From positions 1 through 44,779 of the forward strand of contig CAKTRT010000009.1 of the NCBI GenBank assembly GCA_934597535.1: DNA of 44,779 nt. The letters are read 5' to 3'. Of the stretch, positions 23,178-31,960 are shown one piece after another; the first letter of the stretch is position 1; every line of letters begins with the position of its first letter. Source of the DNA: an uncultured Oscillospiraceae bacterium. GTDB taxonomy: Bacteria; Bacillota; Clostridia; Oscillospirales; Oscillospiraceae. Under the pieces are notes generated by a model. The model saw only the letters and a program-made list of their open reading frames with translations, made no database searches and had not been told where the DNA came from. Made by a program: the position numbers and the translations under genes.

Positions 23178-24130
23178 CCGTTTCCGAAGTCGCGGCCTAT
23201 CTCCGCGCGCATGACAAGTACCTCATCCTCACCCACCGCCGCCCGGACGGCGACACCATCGGCTGCGCGGCGGCGCTGTGCGCCATGCTGCGCCAGATGG
23301 GCAAGACCGCGGGCGTGCTCTACAACCGCGAGACGACGGAGCACTTCGAGCAATATGTCGAGGAGTATTGGGTCGCGGACGATTTTGACTATGAGACGGT
23401 CGTCTCCGTTGACCTCGCCGCGCTGAGCCTGTTCCCCGACAACGCCGAGATGTTCAAGACGCGCGTGGATCTCGCCATCGACCATCACCCGAGCTACGAG
23501 GGCTTCGGCAAGGAGAGCTGCGTGCGCCCCGAGTGCGCCGCCTGCGGCGAAATTCTGTGCGAACTCGCGCAGGAGCTTGGCCAGCTGACGAAAGCGGTCG
23601 CGCTGCCGCTCTACGTGGCCGTCGCAACCGATACGGGCTGCTTTGTCTACTCGAACGTCACGGCGAACACGCACCGCGTGGCCGCCGCGCTGATGGAGAC
23701 CGGCATCGACTACCGCGCGGCCAACAAGCTGCACTTCCGCACGAAGAGCAAAAAGCGTCTCGCGCTTGAGGGCGAGCTGCTGCGCACGATGGAGTTCTAC
23801 GACGGGGACCGCGTCGTCATCGTTGCGGTGCCGCAGTCGCTGCAGCAGCGCATGGCGCTGTCCGAGGCGGATATGGAGGATCTCGCATCCCTCGGCGGGC
23901 TGGTCGAGGGCACGGACTGCGCCGTGACGATGAAGGAAACGAAAGACGGCGCGTGGAAGGTCAGCGTGCGCACGGGCGCGCGCGTCAATGCGACGCGCGC
24001 CTGCGCAAAGCTCGGCGGCGGCGGACACCGCGCAGCCTCCGGCTGCCTCATTGAGCATGCGGACTATGAGACGGCGCGCGCCATGATCCTAAACGCCATC
24101 GCCGAAGCAGTGGCGGAGGATACGCCATGA
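23174..24130 (+). CDS. nrnA: DHH-family bifunctional oligoribonuclease/pAp phosphatase
   Basis: The 318-residue protein has the DHH domain (HRRPDGDTIGCAAAL near residues 21-35, and IDHHPSYEGFG near 102) and the DHHA1 substrate-binding domain with GGGGHRAASG near residue 286. NrnA degrades short RNA oligomers and 3'-phosphoadenosine 5'-phosphate in the cytoplasm using manganese. Its position after rbfA is standard. Four-base ATGA overlaps join it to rbfA and to the following acetyltransferase gene. Confidence 0.93.
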   Translation: MTVSEVAAYLRAHDKYLILTHRRPDGDTIGCAAALCAMLRQMGKTAGVLYNRETTEHFEQYVEEYWVADDFDYETVVSVDLAALSLFPDNAEMFKTRVDLAIDHHPSYEGFGKESCVRPECAACGEILCELAQELGQLTKAVALPLYVAVATDTGCFVYSNVTANTHRVAAALMETGIDYRAANKLHFRTKSKKRLALEGELLRTMEFYDGDRVVIVAVPQSLQQRMALSEADMEDLASLGGLVEGTDCAVTMKETKDGAWKVSVRTGARVNATRACAKLGGGGHRAASGCLIEHADYETARAMILNAIAEAVAEDTP

Positions 24131-24663
24131 GCGTTACGTTTCGCAAGGCGGGACAGGACGATCTGGACACAGTCAGCCGCACCTATGAGCATATCCACAC
24201 AGAGGAAGAGCACGGCCGCACCACGACCGGCTGGAAACGCGGCGTTTATCCCACACGCGCCACGGCGGAGGCCGCGCTCGCGCGCGGCGACCTCTTCGTG
24301 CAGGAGGAAGATGGCCGGATCGTCGGCGCCGGTATCCTGAACCAGATCCAGGTGGATGTGTACGCCGGCGCGCCGTGGCACTATGCTGCAGCGGATGAAG
24401 AGGTCATGGTGCTGCACACGCTGGTGATCGATCCCGCGGTGAAGTCGCGCGGTCTCGGCCGCGCGTTTCTGGGATATTATGAGCAGTATGCCCGCGGCCG
24501 CGGCTGCCGGTATCTTCGCATTGACACGAACGAACGCAACACGCGCGCCCGCGCGCTTTACCGCGCTCTGGGCTACGCGGAGATCGGCACTGCGCCGTGC
24601 ACCTTCAACGGGCTTGAGGATATTCAGCTCGTTCTGCTGGAGAAGGCGCTGCCTTGCGATTGA
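24127..24663 (+). CDS. GNAT-family N-acetyltransferase
   Basis: The 178-residue protein has the GNAT core. Acetyl-CoA-binding motif A appears as [20 protein letters not shown] (about 104-123), followed by [21 protein letters not shown], the usual beta4-beta5 region. It would transfer an acetyl group from acetyl-CoA to an amine on an unknown substrate. It overlaps nrnA by ATGA, so it is translationally coupled within the operon; truB usually follows nrnA directly, so this gene is an addition. The stretch after it contains the truB duplication. Confidence 0.85.
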   Translation: MSVTFRKAGQDDLDTVSRTYEHIHTEEEHGRTTTGWKRGVYPTRATAEAALARGDLFVQEEDGRIVGAGILNQIQVDVYAGAPWHYAAADEEVMVLHTLVIDPAVKSRGLGRAFLGYYEQYARGRGCRYLRIDTNERNTRARALYRALGYAEIGTAPCTFNGLEDIQLVLLEKALPCD

Positions 24664-24665
24664 CG

Positions 24666-24949
24666 GCAAAGGAGAACGCTTATGCCCAACGGCATTATCA
24701 TCATTGACAAACCCGCTGGCTGGACGAGCATGGATGTGTGCGTCCCACGCGGTCGATGACCGCGCGGGAACCCTATGATCAAAAAAGATGAGGGCAAAGT
24801 GAATTCGCCCTCATCCAAGGTTTTGCCTGCCGGCAAAACGCTTGTACGGCGCAAAAGCGCCGAAGGCTTGGCGCAAAGGAGAACGCTTATGCCCAATGGC
24901 ATTATCATCATCGACAAACCCGCTGGCTGGACGAGCATGGACGTGTGCG
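24666..24949 (+). repeat. 77-bp direct repeat of the truB start flanking a hairpin-rich insert
   Basis: Copy 1 (24666-24742) and copy 2 (24873-24949) are 207 bp apart and differ at three bases, all third codon positions and all synonymous. Both contain the ribosome site, the ATG and the first 20 truB codons. The 130 bp between them form four hairpins: 24743-24769 (12 bp, one mismatch), 24787-24815 (9 bp), 24820-24839 (8 bp) and 24848-24861 (5 bp). Confidence 0.85.
24682..24759 (+). pseudogene. Truncated duplicate of the truB 5' end (25-residue frame)
   Basis: The first copy of the duplicated truB start has its own AAAGGAG and ATG and encodes the same first 20 residues as TruB ([20 protein letters not shown]). 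It then runs into unrelated sequence (VPRGR) and stops. It lacks everything needed for pseudouridine synthase activity. It may be translated as a short peptide, act as a decoy or leader frame, or be an inert remnant. Confidence 0.75.
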
Positions 24950-25752
24950 CCAAGCTGCGCGGCATCCTGCATGAAAAGCGCGTCGGCCACGCCGGAACGC
25001 TCGACCCCATGGCGACGGGCGTGCTGCCCGTGTTCGTCGGACAGGCGACGAAGGCCGTCTCCTTTGCCGAGGGCGGGCAAAAGGTCTACGAGGCCGTTTT
25101 ACAGCTCGGCCTTGTGACCGACACGCAGGATACGACCGGCGAAACGCTCGAAGAGCGCGCCGTGACCGTCACGGAGGACGAGGTGCGCGCGGCGCTGCCG
25201 CGCTTTCTCGGCGAGATCGAGCAGATCCCGCCGATGTACTCGGCCATCAAGGTAAACGGCCAGAAGCTCTACGACCTCGCCCGTCAGGGTCGTGAGGTCG
25301 CGCGCAAGCCGCGCATGATCACGGTCTTCGACCTTGCGCTGACGCAGAATTTGGGAAACGGGCAGTACGCCCTGCGCGTCGTGTGCTCGAAGGGCACCTA
25401 CATCCGCACGCTGTGCCACGATCTCGGTCAGGTGCTCGGCTGCGGCGGCTGTATGGCGGCGCTGCGCCGCACGGAGGCGTCGAACTTTCGCATCGACGAG
25501 GCCGTGACGCTCGAGGACGTGCAGCGCGAGGGCGAGGCCCTGCTCCGCCCCACGGACAGCCTGTTCCGGCAGTATCCGACCTACACCATCCAGAGCGCCG
25601 GACAGGAGCGCAAATGCCTCTGCGGAAATCCCCTGTGCGCAAAGCTGCCCGACGGGCTGTACCGTGTCTACGGACGTGATGGAACGTTCCTTGCGCTCTC
25701 GGAGGCGAGAGACGGCCTTCTCACCTCGAAACGAAATTTTTTCAGTGTGTGA
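24889..25752 (+). CDS. truB: tRNA pseudouridine(55) synthase
   Basis: The 287-residue protein carries the TruB catalytic motif [14 protein letters not shown] (residues 34-47, catalytic Asp near 40), [13 protein letters not shown] near 116, and the [18 protein letters not shown] stretch. It converts U55 in the T-arm of tRNAs to pseudouridine. The start at 24889 is preceded by AAAGGAG seven bases upstream; the frame continues upstream through the hairpin insert, but without a proper ribosome site. The intact gene is the second copy of the duplicated start. Confidence 0.95.
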   Translation: MPNGIIIIDKPAGWTSMDVCAKLRGILHEKRVGHAGTLDPMATGVLPVFVGQATKAVSFAEGGQKVYEAVLQLGLVTDTQDTTGETLEERAVTVTEDEVRAALPRFLGEIEQIPPMYSAIKVNGQKLYDLARQGREVARKPRMITVFDLALTQNLGNGQYALRVVCSKGTYIRTLCHDLGQVLGCGGCMAALRRTEASNFRIDEAVTLEDVQREGEALLRPTDSLFRQYPTYTIQSAGQERKCLCGNPLCAKLPDGLYRVYGRDGTFLALSEARDGLLTSKRNFFSV

Positions 25753-25780
25753 CGCTGACGCAAAAAAGGAAAGCGAAACT

Positions 25781-26671
25781 ATGAATGGATCCACAGTCAT
25801 CGCCCTGGGCTTTTTCGACGGGGTGCATATCGGACACGGCGCGCTGCTCAAAATGGCGGTGCGCCGCGCGCAGGAGCGCGGCTGCCGCTCGGCAGCCTTC
25901 ACGTTCGACCGCTCGCCGCGCGAATTCGTCACGGGTAAGCCCGTGCCGCTGCTGACGACACCGCCTGAGCGCGCGGACATCATCCGCACGCGCTACGGCG
26001 TGCAGGACGTGTTTGTCGAGCCGTTCGACCAAAGCATGATGACGATGCCGTGGGAGGATTTTATCGCGGAGCTGCTCGTCAAGAAGTATCGCGCGGCGCA
26101 TCTTGTCGCGGGACACGACTTCCGCTTCGGCCACAAGAACGAGGGCGATGTGGAAAAGCTCAAGCGCTACTGCGCCGCCCACGGCCTCGGCTGCGACGTG
26201 ATAGCGCGCGTGGAGTTGGACGGCGTGACCGTCTCCTCGAGCTATATCCGCACGCTGCTGGAAAACGGCGAAGCCGAACGCGCCCGGGAATTTCTCGGAC
26301 ATCCCTACGTGCTCGGCGGCACGGTGCGCCACGGGCGCGGCATCGGCAGAACACAGCTTTTCCCCACGGTGAACCTTGCGCCGCAGGAGGGAAAGCTCCT
26401 GCCGCGCTACGGCGTGTATGCCACGCGCGTGCTGCTCGCGGATGGGCGTGCGTTTACAGGCGTGACGAATGTCGGCGTTCGTCCGACAGTCGGCGGCGAG
26501 GGTGTGACGGTGGAGACATATCTGCTGGACTTCTCCGGCGACCTCTACGGGCAAACGCTGCGCGTGGAGTTCTACCGCTTTCTCCGCCCTGAGCAGCGCT
26601 TTTCCTCCACACAGGAGCTGCACGACAGGATCGCGCGCAACGCCGACGAGGCCCGCGCTTATTTTGCATAA
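25781..26671 (+). CDS. ribF: Bifunctional riboflavin kinase/FAD synthetase
   Basis: The 296-residue protein has an N-terminal FAD synthetase domain (GFFDGVHIGH near residues 9-18, and the SSSYIRTLL motif near 150) and a C-terminal riboflavin kinase domain (VRHGRGIGRTQLFPTVNL near 183, GVTNVGVRPTV near 227). It makes FMN and FAD in the cytoplasm, relevant to the flavin-transferring ApbE protein encoded later in the window. AAAGGA precedes ATG 25781. As usual it follows truB and ends the operon at a terminator. Confidence 0.95.
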   Translation: MNGSTVIALGFFDGVHIGHGALLKMAVRRAQERGCRSAAFTFDRSPREFVTGKPVPLLTTPPERADIIRTRYGVQDVFVEPFDQSMMTMPWEDFIAELLVKKYRAAHLVAGHDFRFGHKNEGDVEKLKRYCAAHGLGCDVIARVELDGVTVSSSYIRTLLENGEAERAREFLGHPYVLGGTVRHGRGIGRTQLFPTVNLAPQEGKLLPRYGVYATRVLLADGRAFTGVTNVGVRPTVGGEGVTVETYLLDFSGDLYGQTLRVEFYRFLRPEQRFSSTQELHDRIARNADEARAYFA

Positions 26672-26680
26672 ACCGACCCG

Positions 26681-26710
26681 AAAGAACGGCGAGATCGCCG
26701 TTCTTTTTTT
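26681..26710 (+). terminator. Terminator of the rimP-ribF operon
   Basis: An 11-bp stem (26681-26691 with 26696-26706) and a seven-T run directly after ribF. Confidence 0.93.
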
Positions 26711-26787
26711 GCGCCCCGCGTTTCCGACCGTTTTCTCCTGCCGCTGCGCTTACAATGAGGGAACAACGCACAAGGAGGGGACGAGCT

Positions 26788-28818
26788 GTGAGGGTGATCG
26801 AACGGCTGCGCAGCAGAGAATGGTCGGGAAGGGTCGTAGACTGCGCGCTGCGCTTTGTGCTGGCGGCGGTGCTGTCCGGCGCGCGGGTATTCGGCGGCTA
26901 CGCGCCGCTGGCGCTCGGGCTGACGGCCGCGGCGGGAAACGGCGCGGCGGGGCTTTCGGCCATGCTGGGCGCGGCGGCGGGGGCGTTCGTCTTTTTGCCG
27001 TTTTCCCATGCGCTGCGCACGGCGGCGGCGGGCGTGCTGATCTTTACGGCGAACAACGCATTCTATGATCTGAACATCTGCCGAAAGCGCGCATTTCTGC
27101 CATTGCTGACGGCGGCAATGATGCTTTCGGTGGAATTTGTCTATGTGCTGCGCGATCCGGCGGGCGAGGCGGCAAACTGCCTTGTGAGCCTGCTGCTGGC
27201 AGCGCTTGGCGCGATGAGCGCCCGCGCGCTGCTCACGCCCGGCGAGGGAGAGCACCCGTTTGCTTCGCTTTTTGTGCTGCTGGGCGTACTGATGGCCTTC
27301 GCCTCCTATCAGACGGCAAACGGCTTTGCGCCGGGGCGCATCGCTGCGATGCTTGCGGTGCTGCTCTTCGCCTTTGAGCGCAGCGGTGTAAGCGCCGTGC
27401 CAGCCTCGCTCGTCATCGGGCTTTCCATGGATCTGACGGCGGGCGGCGGCAGCTTTGTCCACGCGGCGGGCTACGCCCTTGCCGCTACGGTCGTCAGCCT
27501 GACACGGCGGGGCAACCGCGTAATGAGCGCGCTGTGGTTCGCGCTGAGCGTGCTCTGCTTTGCGCTGCCGATGGATGCGGGCGCGGGGCTGGTGCTGCTG
27601 TATGAGGCTCTGGCAGCCACGCTGCTGTTCCTGCTGATCCCCTCGCGCTTCTTCCGCGGCAAGCATCTGGCGGCAGAGGCTGATACGGACGCAGCGGAGT
27701 CGGCAGCGCTGCGCAAAACGGTGTCGGAATCCGCACTGGCGCTGCGGGAGCTGTATGACAGCGTGGCCCGCACGCCGAAACGTACAGAGGAAAATCCCGC
27801 CGCGATCTTTGACCGCGCGGCGGAGAAGGCCTGCCGCGGCTGCTCGCTGTGCGGCTTCTGCTGGGAAAAGGAATATAACCGCACTTATACCGCGCTGAAT
27901 GACGCGACCGCGGCGCTCCTGCAGCGCGGGCAGGGACGCGGAGAGGATTTTCCCCCTTATTTTGCCGACCGGTGCATCCGCTTTCCAAGCTTTCTTTCCG
28001 CCGTGAACGAGGAGCTGCACGCGTATCTTCTGCGGCGGCAGTATCGCCAGCGGCTGGCGGAGGATCACGCCAAGGCGGCTTCGCAGTATGCGCAGCTCTC
28101 CGAGCTGCTGCAAAGCGCGGCGGACGGCGCGGCACGCCCCGCCGTTTCCCCGCCGCTGCATGCTTACCGGCTGGGTCTTTCGCTGCGCCCCAAGCGCGGC
28201 GAGCGCGTAAGCGGCGACAGTGCGAGCCACTTTGAAACGGACAGCGGCGCGCTGTGCCTGCTGCTGTCCGACGGCATGGGCTGCGGCGAGGCGGCCAAGC
28301 GGGAGTCCGCCATGGCGGCGCGCCTGCTGGAGCGCTTTCTGCGCGCCGGGATCGACGCGCCGCCCGCGCTCAAAACGCTCAACAGCGCGCTGGCGCTGCG
28401 CGCGGAGGAAACTGACAGCTTTACGACCGTCGATCTGCTGCTGCTCTCGCTGCAAACGCTGGAGGGCGAGCTGTACAAATACGGCGCGGCGCCGAGCTAC
28501 TTAAAGCGCGGCGGAACGGTGCGGCGCGTGACCTGCTCGTGCCTGCCTGCGGGATTGCAGGAAGGTTCTCCCCCGCCGGAGGCAACGCATCTGCACCTTT
28601 CCCCCGGATGCTTTTTCGTCATGCTGACCGACGGCACGGCGGATGCGGACGACGACGAGTGGCTGCAGGATCTGCTGGCCGGCTGGGAGGGGAGCGATCC
28701 TCAGCAGCTCTCTGCCGCTATTCTGGCTGACTGCGCGGAAAAGCGCGGCGAAACGGACGACGCGCTGTGTCTGGTGCTCTACATCCCAGAGGACAGCGGC
28801 GGGGCGCGCGCGGTCTGA
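26788..28818 (+). CDS. spoIIE: Stage II sporulation protein E (PP2C-type phosphatase)
   Basis: The 676-residue protein has an N-terminal membrane region of about ten helices (roughly 25-300), a middle region with the CRGCSLCGFCW cysteine cluster, and a C-terminal PP2C domain. Catalytic motifs LLLSDGMGCGEAA, TVDLLLLSL, FVMLTDG and TDDALCLVLY are present. In sporulating Firmicutes SpoIIE dephosphorylates SpoIIAA at the septum to activate sigma-F. It is shorter than the roughly 800-residue B. subtilis protein. The GTG at 26788 follows AAGGAGGGG by seven bases and is chosen over an upstream ATG. A TACAAT -10-like element lies at 26751; no convincing -35 or Spo0A box was seen. Confidence 0.92.
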   Translation: MRVIERLRSREWSGRVVDCALRFVLAAVLSGARVFGGYAPLALGLTAAAGNGAAGLSAMLGAAAGAFVFLPFSHALRTAAAGVLIFTANNAFYDLNICRKRAFLPLLTAAMMLSVEFVYVLRDPAGEAANCLVSLLLAALGAMSARALLTPGEGEHPFASLFVLLGVLMAFASYQTANGFAPGRIAAMLAVLLFAFERSGVSAVPASLVIGLSMDLTAGGGSFVHAAGYALAATVVSLTRRGNRVMSALWFALSVLCFALPMDAGAGLVLLYEALAATLLFLLIPSRFFRGKHLAAEADTDAAESAALRKTVSESALALRELYDSVARTPKRTEENPAAIFDRAAEKACRGCSLCGFCWEKEYNRTYTALNDATAALLQRGQGRGEDFPPYFADRCIRFPSFLSAVNEELHAYLLRRQYRQRLAEDHAKAASQYAQLSELLQSAADGAARPAVSPPLHAYRLGLSLRPKRGERVSGDSASHFETDSGALCLLLSDGMGCGEAAKRESAMAARLLERFLRAGIDAPPALKTLNSALALRAEETDSFTTVDLLLLSLQTLEGELYKYGAAPSYLKRGGTVRRVTCSCLPAGLQEGSPPPEATHLHLSPGCFFVMLTDGTADADDDEWLQDLLAGWEGSDPQQLSAAILADCAEKRGETDDALCLVLYIPEDSGGARAV

Positions 28819-28842
28819 CCGGCAGAAAATTTTCCATCCATG

Positions 28843-28870
28843 GTATAGCGCGCCGGAGGGCGGGCATACT
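28843..28870 (+). promoter_or_regulatory. Sigma-G/sigma-F-like sporulation promoter
   Basis: GTATA, a 17-bp spacer and CATACT match the forespore sigma-G pattern (GYATR, 17-18 bp, CATACTA) better than the housekeeping consensus. It lies 35 bp before the small gene at 28905 and just after spoIIE. Confidence 0.45.
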
Positions 28871-28904
28871 GAGGGCAGAATGTTTTCGCCGGGAGGTGCT
28901 GGGA

Positions 28905-29177
28905 TTGGTCAGGGGAACATCGCGCAGGGTCATTGTGGTCGAATCGCCGGACACGGAGCTTTTTGAGCAGGCGATCTTCATTGTGCGCAACGACGCCGCA
29001 GGCCGGAACGGCGTAACGCAGCAGCGGCTGGTGGACGAGGCCTGCCGCGTGGCGCGCAGCTGCGGACGCACGCAAACGCGCACCAGAGGACTGCTGCTGC
29101 GCGGCTCGCCGGCACTATGGTGCGGCGTGGGCGCCGGCGGCATCGCACTCGCGTGGCTGCTCAGCACGCTGATTTGA
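28905..29177 (+). CDS. 90-residue protein with C-terminal membrane segment, unknown function
   Basis: This short protein has a soluble N-terminal part (RRVIVVESPDTELFEQ, then IFIVRNDA) and a C-terminal hydrophobic segment (LWCGVGAGGIALAWLLSTLI) that may be a tail anchor. The start is a TTG at 28905, set by GGGAGGTG six bases upstream; no ATG fits. I do not recognise the family by name. The location after spoIIE and the sigma-G-like promoter suggest expression during sporulation, which is inference. It ends before a terminator. Confidence 0.65.
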   Translation: MVRGTSRRVIVVESPDTELFEQAIFIVRNDAAGRNGVTQQRLVDEACRVARSCGRTQTRTRGLLLRGSPALWCGVGAGGIALAWLLSTLI

Positions 29178-29207
29178 ATCAAAGCCATTTTCTTCTCCTC
29201 TATACAA

Positions 29208-29246
29208 GGGGCGCTGCGGCGATGCCACGTGCGCCCCGATTTTTTT
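29208..29246 (+). terminator. Terminator after the small spoIIE-linked gene
   Basis: A 7-bp GC stem (29208-29214 with 29231-29237) with an inner GGC/GCC hairpin is followed by a seven-T run. Confidence 0.75.
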
Positions 29247-29268
29247 GCGCCGCGCAGGCAGATTTTGA

Positions 29269-29297
29269 TTTACAAACCGTAATCAGAACGCTATACT
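29269..29297 (+). promoter_or_regulatory. Promoter of the XRE regulator gene
   Basis: TTTACA, a 17-bp spacer and TATACT, each one base from consensus, 36 bp before the start codon. Confidence 0.75.
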
Positions 29298-29332
29298 ATA
29301 ACTTACCGTATTTTGATCTGCGAGGTATTGCC

Positions 29333-30013
29333 ATGAACGCTGACTTTTCCCGCACCCTCGGCCTGCTGCGGCAGGAAAAGGGCATCTCCCAGCGAAAGGC
29401 TGCAAAGGAGCTTGGCATTTCGCAGGCGCTGCTATCCCACTACGAAAACGGCATCCGCGAGCCGGGGCTTGCCTTCGTCGCCCGCGCATGCGACTACTAT
29501 CACGTCTCGGCGGACTATCTGCTCGGGCGCACGCTCTCGCGCGACGGCAGCATGATCGACGCAGAGTCGCTCTACGATGCGAGCGATGAAAAGGGCACGC
29601 TCAAGGGCAGCATCGCCGCGACGCTGCAAAAGAAGATGCTTGTGAACACGACGGGCGTCCTCTTTGAGCTGCTGGGCCGGACGAACGACCGCACGCTCAT
29701 CGCCTCAGCGGGCGGATATCTCGGCGGCGCGCTTTACCAGCTCTACCGCGCGCTGCACCGCGCCTGCGGCGGCAAGGAAAGCTATTTCGGTCTGGACGCA
29801 ACGGCTCATCAGGCCGGCGCGATCGACGCGCAGATGCGCACGGATTACATCGCCTACGTCTCCTCGCTTGCACGGCTCGACGAAGAGGAAGCGGCCTTCC
29901 CCGCAATGGAGGACGAAACGCTGACCGCACTTTATCCGGGACTGATGCAGAGCGTGACGCAGGTGCTGCACACCACGGAGGAAAAGACAAACACCCTGCT
30001 TGGCAGGAAATAA
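29333..30013 (+). CDS. XRE-family transcriptional regulator
   Basis: The 226-residue protein has an N-terminal helix-turn-helix (residues 5-60, with SQRKAAKELGISQALLSHYE as recognition region), ending in the SADYLLG pattern of phage-repressor-like regulators. The C-terminal ~150 residues are helical and not a family I can name; they may sense a ligand or oligomerise. GAGGT six bases before ATG 29333 and a strong promoter support the start. Target genes are unknown; it is followed by a structured spacer and lepA. Confidence 0.82.
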   Translation: MNADFSRTLGLLRQEKGISQRKAAKELGISQALLSHYENGIREPGLAFVARACDYYHVSADYLLGRTLSRDGSMIDAESLYDASDEKGTLKGSIAATLQKKMLVNTTGVLFELLGRTNDRTLIASAGGYLGGALYQLYRALHRACGGKESYFGLDATAHQAGAIDAQMRTDYIAYVSSLARLDEEEAAFPAMEDETLTALYPGLMQSVTQVLHTTEEKTNTLLGRK

Positions 30014-30027
30014 GAGGCTTTCCCCTG

Positions 30028-30093
30028 CGGCAAGGCCCTGCCTGATGGCGAAACGCCCGGACGCGCCATCTGGCGCGCAGCGCCGCCTTGCCG
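30028..30093. repeat. Branched inverted-repeat structure upstream of lepA
   Basis: A 9-bp closing stem CGGCAAGGC/GCCTTGCCG (30028-30036 with 30085-30093) encloses two hairpins, GGCG/CGCC at 30047-30057 and CGCGCCA/TGGCGCG at 30062-30077. It lies between the XRE gene stop and the lepA ribosome site. Confidence 0.6.
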
Positions 30094-30115
30094 ACAACAA
30101 ACAGGAGCTACGACT

Positions 30116-31918
30116 ATGAACGAGAAGAACATCCGAAATTTTTCCATCATCGCGCACATCGACCACGGCAAATCGACGCTGGCGGACCGGCTGCTGGAAA
30201 AGTGCAACGCCGTTTCCGCGCGCGAGATGGAAGACCAGATCCTCGACAACATGGACTTAGAGCGCGAGCGCGGCATCACCATCAAGGCCCGCGCCGTCAC
30301 GTTCGACTACACCGCCGACGACGGGCAGGTCTACACGCTCAATCTGATCGATACGCCGGGACACGTGGACTTCAACTACGAGGTCTCGCGCTCGCTTGCG
30401 GCGTGCGAGGGTGCGCTGCTCGTTGTGGACGCCTCGCAGGGCATTGAGGCGCAGACGCTTGCCAATACCTATCTTGCGATGGAGCATGACCTTGAGATCC
30501 GCCCTGTGATCAACAAGATCGACCTGCCCGCCGCCGACCCCAAGCGCGTCAAGCAGGAGATCGAGGACATTTTAGCGATCCCCGCCGAGGATGCGCCGGA
30601 GATCTCCGCCAAGCAGGGCATCAACATCGACGCCGTGCTCGAGGACATTGTGCAGAACCTGCCCTGTCCCAAGGGCGATCCGAACGCACCGCTGCGCGCG
30701 CTGATCTTTGACAGCTACTACGACAGCTACCGCGGCGTCATCGTTTACATGCGCCTGATGGACGGCACGCTCCGCCCCGGCATGGAGGTCAGGATGATGG
30801 CGACGGGCGCGGCGTTCAAGGTGCTCGAGTGCGGATTGATGCGCCCGCTCGGTTTAGAGCCCGCCAAGCAGCTTGAGGCCGGTCAGGTCGGCTACTTCAC
30901 CGCGAGCATCAAGGATGTACACGAGACGCAGATCGGCGACACGGTCACGGGCGTTGAAAACCCCGCGAGCGAGCCGCTGCCGGGCTACCGCAAGGTGCGC
31001 TCGATGGTCTACTGCGGCATTTACACCGAGGACGGCAGCAAATACCCCGACCTGCGCGATGCGCTGGAAAAATTGCAGCTCAACGATGCAAGTCTGACGT
31101 TCGAGCCGGAATCGTCCGTCGCGCTGGGCTTTGGCTTCCGCTGCGGTTTCCTCGGGATGCTGCACATGGAGGTCATTCAGGAGAGATTAGAGCGCGAATT
31201 TGACCTAGACCTCGTCACGACGCTCCCAAGCGTTATCTACGAGGTCTACAAGACCGACGGCACGATGGTGCGCGTGGACAACCCGCACAACTACCCCGAC
31301 AACGCGCACATCGAGCATGCCGAGGAGCCGTATGTCAAGGTGACGATCGTCACGCCGCCGGACTACGTCGGCAACATCATGCCGATGTGCCAGGACCGCC
31401 GCGGCGAGTTCAAGGACATGCAGTATCTCGACACCTACCTTGTGGAGATGCATTACGAGATGCCTCTCAACGAGATCATCTACGACTTTTTCGACACGCT
31501 CAAGGCCAACACCAAAGGCTACGCCTCGCTCGACTATGAGCTTTCCGGCTACCGCCCGAGCGAGCTGGTGAAAGTCGATATCCTGCTCAACGGCGACCAG
31601 GTGGACGCGCTCAGCTTTATTGCGCATAAGGACAAGGCCTATGCCCGCGCGCGCAGGCTGTGCGAAAAGCTGAAGGACAACATCCCCCGCCAGCTCTTTG
31701 AGGTGCCCATTCAGGCGGCCATCGGCGGGCGCATCATCGCGCGCGAAACGGTGAAGGCCATGCGCAAGGACGTGCTGGCCAAGTGCTACGGCGGCGACAT
31801 CACACGAAAGAAGAAGCTGCTGGAAAAGCAGAAGGAGGGCAAGAAGAAGATGCGCTCGCTCGGCACCGTGCAGGTGCCGACGGAGGCGTTCCTCGCTGTC
31901 CTCAAGCTGGATGAATAA
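30116..31918 (+). CDS. lepA: Elongation factor 4 (LepA)
   Basis: The 600-residue protein is full length. G motifs are [15 protein letters not shown] near residue 13, switch region RGIT, DTPGH near 80 and NKID near 135, followed by the EF-G-like domains and the LepA-specific C-terminal domain ([21 protein letters not shown] near 560). It is a ribosome-binding GTPase that affects initiation and back-translocation under stress. GGAGC lies before ATG 30116. hutG follows 42 bp downstream and may be co-transcribed. Confidence 0.97.
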   Translation: MNEKNIRNFSIIAHIDHGKSTLADRLLEKCNAVSAREMEDQILDNMDLERERGITIKARAVTFDYTADDGQVYTLNLIDTPGHVDFNYEVSRSLAACEGALLVVDASQGIEAQTLANTYLAMEHDLEIRPVINKIDLPAADPKRVKQEIEDILAIPAEDAPEISAKQGINIDAVLEDIVQNLPCPKGDPNAPLRALIFDSYYDSYRGVIVYMRLMDGTLRPGMEVRMMATGAAFKVLECGLMRPLGLEPAKQLEAGQVGYFTASIKDVHETQIGDTVTGVENPASEPLPGYRKVRSMVYCGIYTEDGSKYPDLRDALEKLQLNDASLTFEPESSVALGFGFRCGFLGMLHMEVIQERLEREFDLDLVTTLPSVIYEVYKTDGTMVRVDNPHNYPDNAHIEHAEEPYVKVTIVTPPDYVGNIMPMCQDRRGEFKDMQYLDTYLVEMHYEMPLNEIIYDFFDTLKANTKGYASLDYELSGYRPSELVKVDILLNGDQVDALSFIAHKDKAYARARRLCEKLKDNIPRQLFEVPIQAAIGGRIIARETVKAMRKDVLAKCYGGDITRKKKLLEKQKEGKKKMRSLGTVQVPTEAFLAVLKLDE

Positions 31919-31960
31919 GAAAACCACGATCAGAAAGACAGTAAAGGAGTGCAATCAGAT

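Noticed and set aside
24775..24888. N-terminal extension of truB through the hairpin insert
   Set aside because: No ribosome site at the upstream start, and family members begin at the [11 protein letters not shown] position.
26659..28455. Long open frame opposite spoIIE (598 codons)
   Set aside because: Arg/Gln/Ala-rich shadow frame; spoIIE has clear motifs on the other strand.
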